Source: Urechis unicinctus
Lineage: Eukaryota; Annelida; Polychaeta; Xenopneusta; Urechidae
DNA: 64,000 nucleotides
Reading direction: 5' to 3'
NCBI GenBank assembly: GCA_034190875.2
Contig: CM067356.1
Location: 33,883,632-33,947,631, forward strand
Below, piece by piece: positions 8,652 through 20,765 of this stretch. Position 1 is the first letter of the stretch; the number at the start of each line of letters is the position of its first letter. The notes under the pieces were generated by a model, which was given only the letters and a program-made list of their open reading frames with translations, did no database searches and had not been told where the DNA came from. The position numbers and the translations under genes are program-made.

Positions 8652-9878
8652 TTATACAGAATGAGGGAGATCGGAAATGTCACCATCAAGGTTATCAATT
8701 TCCACCCCACTAAAATTTGCTGCTCTTTCCCTCTCTGTCATGAGGCGAGAGGTTATCTTCTTCCTGGTGTGTTTACTGCAAGCGAGGAGAAACCAGAATG
8801 TCAATGCAGGACGCAGGAAGTAGATGAACAGCAGAAGCTGCTGCCAATGAATCATGAGCCAATAACGACTACGGTCTTGTGGTGATGACGTCATACGCGC
8901 CACTATTTGGAATAAATAGCAGGGAACGTTGCATGTGAGGAAAAGGGAACAAGTGGTTACACATATGCTGAGCCCGTTGGGTTGCGGGCTAGACCGTGTC
9001 TCTGGTTGGGTAACCGACTGGTGCATGTCCATTACTTGCACGGTAAGTTCCAGTGACGCATTCCAGCCAACCTTCCTTTGCGTTGTAACGCGTGCATTTG
9101 CCATTGCAATCTGAGTTACATAGTTGTACCGACAACTTGTTAGTATCGTGAAAAGAAGGATAAGAGAATATGGTATGGCAAAATTAACAATGCCGTCAAT
9201 TGTATTGAGCGGTCTTTTGATTTCTTCAAACGACTTGAGGGTTAGGCAATAATCTCCATGATTGGTGGGGACAATACCTTTCATCAGTGACATGTTGAGG
9301 TAAACAGTAAGCGCCACAACGTTAATAGTTGTTACCACCAACGCGGTACAGCAGTTCGAAACGGACTGGTGGCACCTTTTGAACCATCGCAATTGATACG
9401 TCTGCAGTACCCCATGCACGCTTAAGGTCACTACATTCCATAATGTGCTGAACATTGCTACATCCGCCATGTAAGTGGTGGCATGACACCAGGTGTCCGA
9501 CATAGACAGAGATTTGATGAACAAAGATATCCACACGGTGAACAGCGAGACCAGTAAGAGAATATCAGAAATGGCAATGGCAGTGAGACATATTTCTGTA
9601 GGAATCCATGTCTTGCGTGCACTTTTGACATTGAGCATAGTTATAATGATGACATTAGTTGCAATGCCCATTGGTACCACAATTGGGGTTACGTAATATT
9701 TGGCAACATGAAACAACGATTCAACCAATTGATTTGTGTCGTTCGTTTGCGATTGTGATTCTAATACGAAAATCTCCATGGCGACCCCAATAGTATTATC
9801 CAGCCCACCTCGTCCGAATCTGTATTCCTGTACGATTGTTGGCAGCAGACACCTGTAGTCACAGGTATTTACATGCAT
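8652..9878 (-). CDS. Rhodopsin-like (class A) G-protein-coupled receptor, intronless, intact
   Basis: A 408-residue frame with seven hydrophobic segments in the class A pattern. TM1 about 62-82 has GIATNV (Asn75 at the 1.50 position). TM2 has AISD (Asp105). Trp130-Cys131 and Cys211 form the probable extracellular disulfide. TM5 has FAIPY (Pro236). TM6 has CNVPCY (Pro319). TM7 is followed by a basic tail (KHTRKKI). Two motifs are degenerate: E/DRY reads VHG (154-156) and NPxxY reads RPALTF. Met34 (9777-9779), followed by the NDT glycosylation site, is a likely alternative start because it is shared with the unit 3 copy, whereas the upstream sequences differ. It probably senses a peptide or small ligand at the plasma membrane; the ligand is unknown. 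This is the only uninterrupted member among at least four copies here. Confidence 0.85.
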   Translation of the reverse strand: MHVNTCDYRCLLPTIVQEYRFGRGGLDNTIGVAMEIFVLESQSQTNDTNQLVESLFHVAKYYVTPIVVPMGIATNVIIITMLNVKSARKTWIPTEICLTAIAISDILLLVSLFTVWISLFIKSLSMSDTWCHATTYMADVAMFSTLWNVVTLSVHGVLQTYQLRWFKRCHQSVSNCCTALVVTTINVVALTVYLNMSLMKGIVPTNHGDYCLTLKSFEEIKRPLNTIDGIVNFAIPYSLILLFTILTSCRYNYVTQIAMANARVTTQRKVGWNASLELTVQVMDMHQSVTQPETRSSPQPNGLSICVTTCSLFLTCNVPCYLFQIVARMTSSPQDRSRYWLMIHWQQLLLFIYFLRPALTFWFLLACSKHTRKKITSRLMTERERAANFSGVEIDNLDGDISDLPHSV

Positions 9879-9899
9879 TACATGCCGTGCTTAATTTAG

Positions 9900-10680
9900 G
9901 AGGAGGGTGTGCAGTTCACCAACAAAACCCATTGACAAAACTGATTAAATCCCTCGATGTGCAATTTATCACTTGTTTGGCACAGTAAAACCCTTTCCCA
10001 CTTCAACTAGGCAAATTACCAATGACTCGTAGGCCCCTAGCAACTCAAAGACAAAGCAAAATTATAGCATGTCTGTCAGATATCCACTGTTGCTCAGATC
10101 ATTAGGAATATAATGTAATTTTAGGGAATAAAAGGAGTGGCCCCTCCTGTAAATTGTGTAATGAATTGCCTTGCTCATGATTCCACATTCATAGAATGCA
10201 GATATACCCACAGCAAACAATAACATAACCCTCATCATAGGAAATCTTGTTACAGCCATTTATCTTTAAGACTCAACATAACAACGAATCTGTAAAGCGA
10301 CCTGCTATCAATGATTGATATTTTGCTAAGTAAATATACACGTAGGGCATGGAAGACATAATTTCAATCAAATGATAAGCAAGCTTAATAAACAATTAGT
10401 AAATAAAGTATGAAATAACAACGAATGGAGGTATTCAATATTATTGCAGAAATGTCACATTGCGCCAGCAAATCGCTTTTGTAAAACATGACATTAGAGA
10501 ATCAATAAAGACACTGACTCACCCTATGTGTATTCATCCGACATTAATGAGTGTGCATAACTTAAGATAATTTACGCTGATCCGGATGGTGAGATTAATG
10601 CCTATATGTGATGTATATAAGAAAATATGCTGCACGCAGTGATTACCTGGCTTTTGGTTTAAGTTGTTCAAATCAATCCT
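9900..10680. other. Receptor 5' flank, diverged between units
   Basis: No gene. Alignable with 39965-40650 (for example gcatgtctgtcagatatcc at 10067 and near 40109) but much more diverged than the receptor coding sequence itself. The receptor promoter should lie at its low-coordinate end, but no clear TATA or initiator can be assigned. Confidence 0.4.
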
Positions 10681-12835
10681 CAGCGCAAACTGAGCCATCC
10701 ACAGCAGGTACTGTAGATAATAGTAGCGTGCCAACAGGAAATGGGCATGTGCTGCTTCCTAGCGGAGGAGAGGCGACATACGCCAGATAGCAAAGCTCAG
10801 CTACGTGTTGGGATGACGGCCCTAGCGAGTTTCATATCGCTACTACAATGCATGCTCAGATATCACGAAGCATTCACGTCAGTGATCAAACATCATCGGT
10901 GATTGCACAGCAGCTCTTATCAAGTTTCTTAGCAGCACTTAGCTGGAGGCAAACCTAGTGGTGCTGAACGTAGATAATTAATCTAACTGAACTAGTAAAT
11001 AATTTTGTGCCCCCTCTATGATGAATGGTTTCGTCATTTAATCAAGTTTTGCACAGATACTTGTTTCGCACGTATGAACAGTTTATGGCAGGCGAGCATT
11101 ATTCAGAACACTTGATTCGCAGAAATATCACCTGATTGTCCGATTAATGCAAATCCGGTGTCAATATATTGCTTTGTTATAATTAATTATGCCAAATTGC
11201 AGTTCTCTTAAAGCCGGTATGCATGCCATTCAATGACACCCATCAGATATGTTATATCTCTAACCGCGGTGGCGCTTAATTAAGTCGTGGTATTGCCATA
11301 CCTGGCATGATTGATTTGAGATAACCCGAGGCATGTGTACGAAAACCAATGCGTGACAAAATCGAGATCGACGCATCGCTATAAAGATTTATTGGTAATA
11401 CCAGAAATTCCGGTATAATGTTTTAATGTTTCGAGAAACTATTTTCACATAAGTGATCATATAAACATTAGTTAGGCTTGGAGTTCATTAGATCTGATAT
11501 TGAGTTGTTCTGAACATTTTAGCGTTCTCCATTTTATGACTTGTAAAAACTCACGTAATTTTTGTATTATTTCTGAAAAGTAGTTTAATAAATTACATTT
11601 CTTTTGAGACGTTACCTTTTAAATGTACTAATCATCACCCAAAATGGTCGAGGAAAAGATGCTCAAATTCCGTCTCCAATGGTTATGGTCCTTTGCAGCC
11701 GATTCTTATTAATATTAAATGAACAAAAGCTTTTACAATCAATGGAGTATGACCTACTGAATAATGGTGTGAGCGCGAGAGTATCCGGACAATATTTTCT
11801 CAAAACGCCATCATAAGGCTGATAAATGGCGTGCCTGATTATCAGTGCAAAGGGGTCGCACAAGGAGGTATGGCTCGTTTCTAAATATTTCACAAATATA
11901 CCTTTTACGCAATGCAAGCGCACGAATTTATGTTTTGTACATTTATCATTGACTTTTGGGAGCACATTTCTGTGTTTTACTGCTTCCTAATGCACATCAA
12001 TTTGCTTGTGGCGTCCAGATCAAATGCGTAGGTTGGTATTTTTGGCAATCAAGCGAGCGACGCCATACTCAACAGAACAGTGATGTGCATAGATTCTGCC
12101 AACCAAAATGATATACGGTTGTTTATAATGCAAGCGCATCTTGTGTAGTTTTCAACATTACTTTGGTGACATATCAAAAGAGATCCATATAGGTATACTG
12201 CTATCATTAGCAAGATGGTCATTCTTAGAATAGACGGCGGGGAGAATGGTAGCGCTCAACATAAATGCATAAGCCATTAGCTAATATGTGACTTATACCG
12301 CCGTATACTTAAATCAGGATATAAAATGTTCATTTCCAAGAGTTACATCCACCTCCATATTTGAGGTATAAAGAACTGGCAAGGTTCTGATTCCACAACA
12401 GTAGTTGTGTGTTGTCCTATCTGAGCTCCCTAAGTCGCCATATGCCATACTAGTGGTGGTGTGCCGTTGAACTCTATACTGACCTCACTTGTGTAAGTTT
12501 CCAGAAATGATCAACGCAACGCTGATATAAGGGCCGAAACTATAAACCTCATTTGTTACCATTGACTGTCCTTCGTGAATTCACCGACGTATTTATTATC
12601 CCAAGCACGGCACGGACATGATTTTGGTATCGAATAAGGCACAGTCGTGGGAATAGAATATAACATTTACTTTACAACGCTGATAACAAATTGACATATG
12701 TCCGCTGAATTATCGAACCATTCGGCAAACAGAAAACGGCGAGGAATGTCCGGTTGGTTATTTAGATGAAACATTTTCCCTATTTCATGGTAACGAATAC
12801 GTTAGGCTCATGGTAACGCATACGTATAGCGTGGC

Positions 12836-13132
12836 ATGTTGGCTGAGATCAGGCATAGTCAGCATCAATCTGGTAGACCCCATGCCACACTGTTAGGGTG
12901 CATGGACTTGCGTGTCCCGTCACAATGCACGGCCTTCAAACGCATTATGTCGGAGGCTGAAACTGTTGCGTGGTGTCTGTCATTCATCTTGCTCCCTGCC
13001 CTATTTGATAAGCCGTACAACCCCAATATTCATTTACAGTTCGACTTTTATAAGCTTTTTACTCCCGCCGAGTGGGCCGTTAATCAATGCTCACAAGATT
13101 CCATACAAACAAGCGACTGCCATGGTTGGTGA
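12836..13132 (+). other. 98-codon frame, damaged in the unit 4 copy
   Basis: Contains a hydrophobic VAWCLSFILLPALF segment. The homologous 58326-58620 keeps most residues but has an in-frame stop right after the LFDQP position. No family recognised. It is either a decayed exon in both or a chance frame in duplicated DNA; the general identity of the two units removes any evidence of selection. Confidence 0.2.
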
Positions 13133-13257
13133 AATATTCAAGCCATATTGGACACAAGTTGATTAATTGGAGTTAAGATAAGAAGTTTGAAAGATTGAGA
13201 AGGCAGAAACTTTATATGTACTTAAATCTGTTTATTTCAGACTTTTAGCATTCAATC

Positions 13258-13494
13258 ATGGTAACAATTGACATGTGGCCGCATTGTCCAACATTCCTGC
13301 AAGCACACAATACTTATGACTGGATCAATAACAAATGGTCGGTGTTTTACTGTATAGAGTATGTAACTGATATGGTTGTTTTTCCACATTGTTCGCCAGG
13401 TAAGAATGTGATTAAAAATCTGTTGGGGGATATTGCAGTAGAGAGAAATGTGACTGGGTCATCTTGCCCATTTGTTGGTATAGCTGAAATATAA
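13258..13494 (+). other. 78-codon frame shared with unit 4, contains a splice-donor-like site
   Basis: The C-terminal 40 or so residues (from MVVFPHCSPGKNVIKNLLGD) are shared with the frame 58734-58970 in unit 4, with both silent and replacement changes, while the N-terminal halves differ. The sequence CGCCAG|GTAAGAATG at 13394-13405 is a strong donor and is identical in both copies. It could be an exon end rather than a complete protein. Unrecognised. Confidence 0.25.
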
Positions 13495-16400
13495 TATATA
13501 TGACAAATAGTATTCGGATTACTCACATTCATTTCTGCAAAGAGAACCACCATTGATTAACTCGGGATGGTAAATCAAGGGCCGCTCCCCTGACCAACAC
13601 CCGCTATTATGTTTGGACAAAACAGGTTGAGGTCATTTGCAAGGTTCGAAATTATTTTCAGTCGGGCCACCGTGCCGCTAAGATTAGATGCTTACAGAGC
13701 AATCAGAAAGCCCATTATCGGGTCTAGGTTTCCATCCCTAATAGATACGGCCAGCGTAAAGTGCTTCGAGCAAAAGCCCACCTCCTAGTTTTCATACATG
13801 AATAAAGAACTACATATAGGTTACTATGTTGCTTGACCACGACTCTCTTGATCCAATTCCCTTCATTAAGCAAAATCCATAAAAATCGAAGGGAGGTTTC
13901 TTAAATGTTGAGTTATTGCATCTTTGCTTCGGCATCTTTGCTTTGGCATTGTTTCTATTAATAGTGCAAATCTAATCATTCATCATTGGTCAGATAAATT
14001 ATACAACCTTGTCGAATAGCTGGAAAACAGAATCACTGAATTGTATCGTGCATACTCAATGTTCTACTCATAATAGACAGTTCATCAATTTTGTTGAGGA
14101 TTCAAAATAATGCGGAATTAATCAACAGGTGCATTGGTTTGGAAACATGGCGAACTGTAGAATGTGAGTGAACATGACCACCATCATCCTCATCATCACC
14201 ATTGGCATACTGTCATACATACATATGGTTAAGATTTATCGACGATGATGAGTGATCACACTTTAAAGCAATCTACAGTCAACCATATCATGCTATATAT
14301 ATACTCGATTTCTTTACCTGATGGAGGGAACAGAATAATTGACAACGAAGTTGACGCAATTTTAGCTCTCGTGACATTGAATGAATGATAAAATAACCTA
14401 ACCGACCAAGATACGACGCTTTGATTTTGCTATCTGTACAACATGAAGCGACGTTATCACGTATATAACCCAACATTTTTCACATGCGATCAAATTGTTC
14501 GGATTGTTGAGCATCATTAATCAATGAATCAAAATGTTTGCCGTTTGAGGATCGGATAATGATGTGGTGAAATCTGCCACACTATGACTTGAAAGCTACT
14601 CTAAGTTTACAACTGTAGCTGACAATATGTGTAAAATTGCGTAAGGTACCTTAACTAAATTGAACGGAATTCGACTGGACAGCTTGGAAAAGCTGTGTAC
14701 ATTTCAGGAAAGTGTGCTATCAAATACAGATACGCGGAACTGTAAACAATCTTGCTATGAAATGATTATTGACTTTTTTATGGAATAATGACGACGTGAT
14801 TGTCTGTGACCCCTGCCTGCTCTTGAGAATTAATATCAACCTTAACATTTCCACACCTCGACCACTTTTCATTATCCAAAATGTCACACTTCTACGTTTA
14901 CCCTGAATGTGCATCTGCTATCACTAACCCTACTACGTAATCAGACGGGAAATTTATACGTCATAAAACAAGCACAAATAGACAAATGCCCACCAGATAG
15001 TAGCAAACAGTAAGTGCCTTAAGTATTTGCTGTCTTCTTCAATTACATCTTACATCTAGCCATTGGATTGCCATCCCACTACCACATGTGAAGTTTGCCA
15101 TTTGGAACTGTCACTTGAAGTAACTCCATACATAATCTGAATGGCAGGTAAAAGTCGCCCGGGTGGAAAAGTATGCAACAAATTGCTAATTAATTCGCAT
15201 TTATACTTTCGTGGTAGTGAAGGTTGATCTAGCGGCCAATATTATCCGCATAATGATTGTAAGAAATTTACATTTCATGCAATTCAAGTCAAACAATTTA
15301 GATACAAGAATGCTTTGCAAATAGGTTTTATGCAGATAATGCACTAAACAAACCACCATCGGCAGCAAAGCATCCGATGCACGAATGATGGATTCAATAC
15401 GCATGCAGATATCTACTCTTCTATCTCTCTTTGGCCGCATCATTAATGGCTGGTTGCGTTACACTGTCTTGTGTTTCCGCAACTACTCTGTTTGTTTTTA
15501 CATGTTTTGCAGAACATGTACCAGAAAAGCTACTAAATCATAGCATCTATGGCTTGCCGAGTTTATCTCAACATTTAAAGCTATTACGTGTAGCCTTCTA
15601 TGAAAATAAAAATAATAATATATATAAGATGCATTCAGCTAGGATATTCTCTTTATATATTAATACATAATTTATACGATTAGAACGGTACTTTATTGTC
15701 CGTATATTTTATACTGTCTTTCAAGCGCATGAGAACTTTATCTTCAAATGTCGGGCCTCACGATAAACTTTGTTTCAAATACTAACTAGGCAATTGATCC
15801 TTAATTGTGGGTATTGCCATCATGATGATTAACAATCTCATTTGCTAAATACAATGCTGAGCCCAGAAGCTGTCGCGGCAATGCTCAAAGCTGATGAATG
15901 CTGATACATATATTGGATTGCAATCAAAACATATTATATCACCAAACACCTTAACGAGCTCCACAAATGTGGTTGTTAAGGCCACTATATAGAAATGAGT
16001 ACACAAAATGGCTCAACATTTATGCGAAGGCAACGTAATACTCAGCTAAGTGCCGGAATTCCTACTAGTTAAAAGTGGCGCATTTGATTCAATGACCGAA
16101 TAAATTGAAGCTCCTGATCATCGGTTGTGTCATGAACGCTTCATCAATTGTTATCTTAACGCCATAAGCAAAAGGGTATTGCTAATGTGTGCTGTTTATT
16201 TGTCATAACCATTATTCACTTTATAATTTCGTATATGCCTTGTAAGAATTAATGCAAGATAAATTGCTCACGGCGTAATGATGCTGCTACGCCACAGACT
16301 ATGAGGTATCTGCACGGGACAAGATCTATTTCTGTTAATTTACGCCATTATGTAGCAAATACCGACTTTCTTAAGTAAGTTACATCGGTGAAAACCCACA

Positions 16401-16740
16401 GAACCTTAAGCGCTGACCAATTATGGAGAATAGCATTATATGTAAACAAAATTCTTCACTGCTTTCACATTGAGACTTGGCACAAAGCCATGAGGTTGCA
16501 TATGGATAGTTTCATTCTGATTTTCGTTTTGTTTGGTCATTTATAAAATATGTAAGTGGCTGTATAACATTTGCCTAATTACATACCAAGTATGTGAAAC
16601 ATATGATATCAGGGATAATGATTAGGATATGATTAATGGGAAAGTTATTTCATTGTGGTTTCGTATAAAATGCAACTGACTTATTATATGGGATAGCAGA
16701 GCACAGGACACATTGAACACTAAGGTTGGCTGGCTTACAA

Positions 16741-18180
16741 ATACACAAATTGTATAATACCATCGCAGGTTAAATGTTGATAATCAACGAAACCATGCTC
16801 TCTTTTGCACGCATTCTAAATCGTTTATTGCATCTACCAAGAAAAAATATTTTGGCTCAGCAGGCTGGAAATTAGTCACACCGGTTGGCATGTGGTCTCA
16901 AAACTATGTTGCCGAACATACTGTTTGATAGTACCAAGCACTGACGTATATCAGATGTTCTGCTTTCTCAATTACATGATAAAATTAGGAATGTGTCTAT
17001 AAACTATGCATCTATATAGAAGAAGTCAAATCCTCATTGCCCAATGCCTCGTACGTAGATGTGTGGAAATCTCTTATGTAACGGAATATTAATGATACCA
17101 AATAGAATCAGGAGACAAAACTATATTTCCAGGCAGTGAAGTGCAATTCTTATTCCGTTTCGTCTTGCTGCTAAATCTGTGAATTTCGTTAAAATTTGCA
17201 AACGAAACATTAGACCGAGTAACAACCGTAGCGCAATTACATAATTCTTTGGTATTATCACTCAAACTACGCTTACCTACTGTCAATTTTGGAAGTCTAA
17301 TAATATCTTCTATATGTCATATTTGGTCTATGCTTCACAATGCCGCGTTTAAAATAATTGATTTAAAAGGTTATGAGGTATATATTTAAAGAGAAAAGTA
17401 ATAAACATACACTATACATGCAAGTGTAGTACATGCTTTTATAAATTCAATATTTACATTTTATACAAAAAGCGTGCATTATAAATAACAAGGCAGTGAC
17501 GAAGAAATGTGCATTTGCGGGTCTGCTATTAGGTTACGCTCTTTGACATTGTATCCATTAACGAGACTTTCTCACGTCAATTTACACATATAATGTCGAC
17601 GTCCTTTGTGTTATGCACCCTCACATTCAATAAATGCATATTTTCCAACACAGTTATGGGACAGGAAATGCAATCGAACAGGCGAGGATCTCATATAAAG
17701 CTAACTCCAATAATAAACCACTTAACATATGGATACAGGCGCTCAGAAAATACAATCGAACATATGAGAATATCGTATAATGCAAACTCCATTATTTAAC
17801 CACTTAACATATGGAAGCAGGCGCTCAAGTGGATCTGGGTTATTCATAGCCTTCACCTGGATGTTTTGGTGCAATTCAACATGATTTGTTTAAAAGCGAG
17901 GTCAGTGCAGGATATTTAAAATCACAGTCATTACAGATTAAAATGGAGAAATATAGACGCATTGAAGTTAAGCTTTTATCAAGATGAATAATATCACTTA
18001 ATATACCCTAGCATGATTTGGATTTAGTCATGCAGAAGAAATAAGGATTAAATTCCTACAGTCTAAGGTATGTGTTGTCAAAATAACTGGGGATGTAAAC
18101 GCACACTGGTAGGTGAAGAGCAAATTGCTGCAAGAGCAAAGCGTGTTTATATATGACAGCCCGAACAAGGATCATGAATA
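16741..18180. other. Spacer, start of unit 2
   Basis: No gene supported. 17100-17350 is a diverged copy of 34270-34580 (shared gtgcaattcttatt and atatttggtct), and the short frames in the two copies differ. It contains the 82-bp tandem duplication listed separately. Confidence 0.5.
17665..17830 (+). repeat. Two tandem copies of an 82-bp unit
   Basis: The block caatcgaaca...caggcgctcag occurs at about 17671-17745 and again at 17753-17826, offset 82 bases, with about ten differences. Each copy ends with cacttaacatatgga and caggcgctca. Confidence 0.75.
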
Positions 18181-19459
18181 TGCCACATTCTTACGATAGG
18201 CTGTCATTCTATTCCCTTGCCTGTAGTGGTTTATTGGTGCAACCTCTGAATTTTGCCCTGCGTGTTGTTATCGGAAAACCGCTCTATCGGTTTATGTCTC
18301 TTACTTAATGCAACAAGGGATCAACAAAGCGATCACCCTGCAAAAGGCACATTGGGATCGGCTGCACACACATTGTCAATGCTCCTTCCACATGTAATCT
18401 TACGTGTCTGTGTCGCATGAACAATAAGATGGTCGAATTGCAAATTGTACCAATTGCATCAGGCCTAGCAAGTGTTCAATATAGTTTGATACAAATTATT
18501 GTTAGCGGTGGATGAAGATTAGGCTTATCTCTGCAGCATCTTCTTAAAAATGTTTACTTGGTTTTAGCGTTATGATATACTATGTAATACAATATTGATT
18601 TAAATGCAGAAATGTGCAGAACCTGATGTTAGTACCATAATCCTAGCTTTACCCCATCATAATGTGTAAAGCAAGCTTTGGTGTAATGTAATGAGCATTA
18701 ACAAGTAAACTCTAGTTCAATTGTTTTATTAAGTCAACAACATTGAAAGAACCGCTTATGAAGATTAAAATAAGATCAGCGCAATACTTGGAGAATGCCA
18801 TAAATCACTTTCGTCTAATCCGATTCTGTTCCGTTTATTTCATCCTCCAATTACTCAGTCACCTTTTGATCAATGTTAGATCCTTCCAATTACTCCTTGT
18901 GCAGCAAGCTTGCTCATTAACCAAAGTATGTGTTTAGTGGCTAATATTGATTGTATATAACTGAATATGTCGAAATAAGATAAGCATGATACAGCCATCT
19001 TTGCATATATATTTGTAATTGAAATTGCATTTATGGAACGAAATGGGACAAGGAAAAAATCAATCGAATTATTAAGAATGAAAGTGTTTTTCATTTGGTA
19101 TAGACTATTGTGACATGCCCAAATATTTTTCAGGATCAATAATTACACTAACAGCCTTATAAACACCAGACAGATTCCCACTTAAGTACAGGGCGTTTTA
19201 GGCTATCAAGGAGAGTATTTAGAATTTAGGCACTAACCTACTTACTTTAAGTAGACTAAGATAACATTGTCCAGCCGACTGGTTACATTTCCGTATCCAT
19301 GGGAACGATACGATATATCACGTGTTCAATTGCTCTTATTTTGCCAATCGATGTTGGCTGTCACGTATCATCATTTGACAGAACATATATCAGGACTCAT
19401 CAATCATTATAATTACTTGTTAATCCTCGTGTCAATTAACGAAATAAGTGAAATCAGCA
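18181..19459. repeat. Duplicated spacer, partner of 34900-36030 and 46130-46780
   Basis: Anchors: aaggatcatgaatatgccac at 18168 and 46134; cacacattgtcaatgctcct at 18366 and 34903; tttcatcctccaattact near 18838 with a match near 35390. Diverged (many indels) and without a conserved reading frame. Confidence 0.7.
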
Positions 19460-19790
19460 GTGTAAGAAGAGGGCTGCTGGGGTGGAGTACGATAAAACCT
19501 CCTTACATGAGCTGAGATATTATCTGCTTCGTGTGCCATTAGTCCCCCGGTAACGGCGTGCGCACCACCACAAAGCAGCAGAACACATTTCAAACCAGTA
19601 AAAGTGGTTACAAAAATGCACAACCTATTATGCTGCGTGTGTGACTGTGGCTCTGGCCGGGAATCTATTTTGTCAATAACATGCAGAGTTAGTTCATGCG
19701 GTGCATCCTTCCTGTAAACCTGCTGATTGATTCCGACTCCTCTAATCTTCTGATTCCATGGTAGATAACTGACGCAATAAATATACCCCA
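19460..19790 (-). pseudogene. Old receptor (GPCR) relic, TM6-TM7 region
   Basis: The minus-strand frame 19791-19432 contains HELTLHVIDKIDSRPEPQSH followed by LCIFVTTFTG, which aligns with the ICL3-TM6 part of the intact receptor (ELTVQVMD...QPETR...LSICVTTCS). At nucleotide level aagtggttaca and gcagagttagttca blocks line up as well. It is far more diverged than the other copies, lacks TM1-TM5 and has lost the TM6 CNVP motif. Probably an older paralogue. Confidence 0.55.
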
Positions 19791-20765
19791 ATGTGCACGT
19801 GCCGTAAATTCATTCGAACTACCAGCGAGGCAGAGTTTATGCGACTTATTCATGTATTAGAGCTTTTCTTTGTATTCCTCAGCTGTGCAGTGCTTCGCCA
19901 TGTCTGCACGGAATAATCACGGAACACACATAATATATTCTGATGTAAACAAGTGAATAAATGATTTTTTTGTCTGAAGCGCAGCAACCGATATGTCATT
20001 TATCAAGCGTTTTATTGGGTCTTCCTCTTGCATGCATAACTGCTCGTTTTATCAAATTCTTCAGTAGCATAAAGTTAGCTCAAATTGTGTGAATATATAT
20101 CTAACTTGTATTTAAAACAAAGAGTTTATAGCTTCCAGAAAATTTGTGACGACGCCACTTGTTAGCCGAAGCTTTATTGTCAAAGCGTCTCGTCATAGCG
20201 TCTCTTATAAAGTTTTGATTCCTAATCTTGAACTCCGTCGACAATGCTGTGGTCGACATCATGGCTTTTTTAGAATCCTTATGGTTTATGGCACTCTCAT
20301 GAGCATACCCCATAATGGTCCAAAGTGTGATAGCCCCAGTTAGGATCATAATGACCCGAACAGTGATAGCCCCAGTAAGGATCATAAATATACAGCATAC
20401 ATAGGATAGGCTGCCATTGTATTCCCTTACCTATAGTAGTTTATTGTGGAAGTACGCCTATGTTTGTTGCCCTGTGACAATGTTGTTATTGGATGACCGG
20501 TCTGCGTATATACCTCATGTAGTAATGTATTATACATTCGAAGCGGCGGTGATCTGGATCAGAGGTCGAACAAAACAATTGAGGCTTAACAGTCACAATG
20601 GGGTCATTTATGTCCTAACCAGAGCACTGGACATTGATGGACTGCATATATTGCATTTATCAACTCTGATGCTGCTCCTTTTATCCCACATATTGTATTA
20701 CTCGACAGTCTATTTATCCAGCGTATTCCTATTTACACCAATCGGATATTGGACACCCGTTGTTG
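19791..20765. other. Spacer with a short direct repeat
   Basis: 20326-20390 holds two copies of gtgatagccccagt(t/a)aggatcataa, 36 bases apart. 20391-20520 resembles 18170-18300, 46130-46260 and 57280-57400 (aggctg...ttccctt...ttattg pattern), suggesting an older repeat family. The 117-codon frame at 20417-20770 has no recognisable domain and is not conserved in those relatives, so it is not called. Confidence 0.4.

Larger units (their letters stand above)
10681..16740. repeat. Segmental duplication, partner of 55070-62940
   Basis: Long collinear near-identity with unit 4. It starts at gcgcaaactgagcc (10684 / 55070) and ends around the acacattgaacacta segment (about 16708 / 62906), in direct orientation. 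Similarity covers coding-like and non-coding parts alike, so it reflects recent duplication rather than selection. Main indels: about 880 bp present at 60876-61754 but absent near 15868, and about 270 bp at 61985-62255 absent near 16090. Less similar partners are 40640-42350 (unit 3) and 25075-28160 (unit 2). Confidence 0.85.

Noticed and set aside
8929..9696. Plus-strand frames opposite the intact receptor
   Set aside because: They are antisense to a full seven-helix receptor frame.
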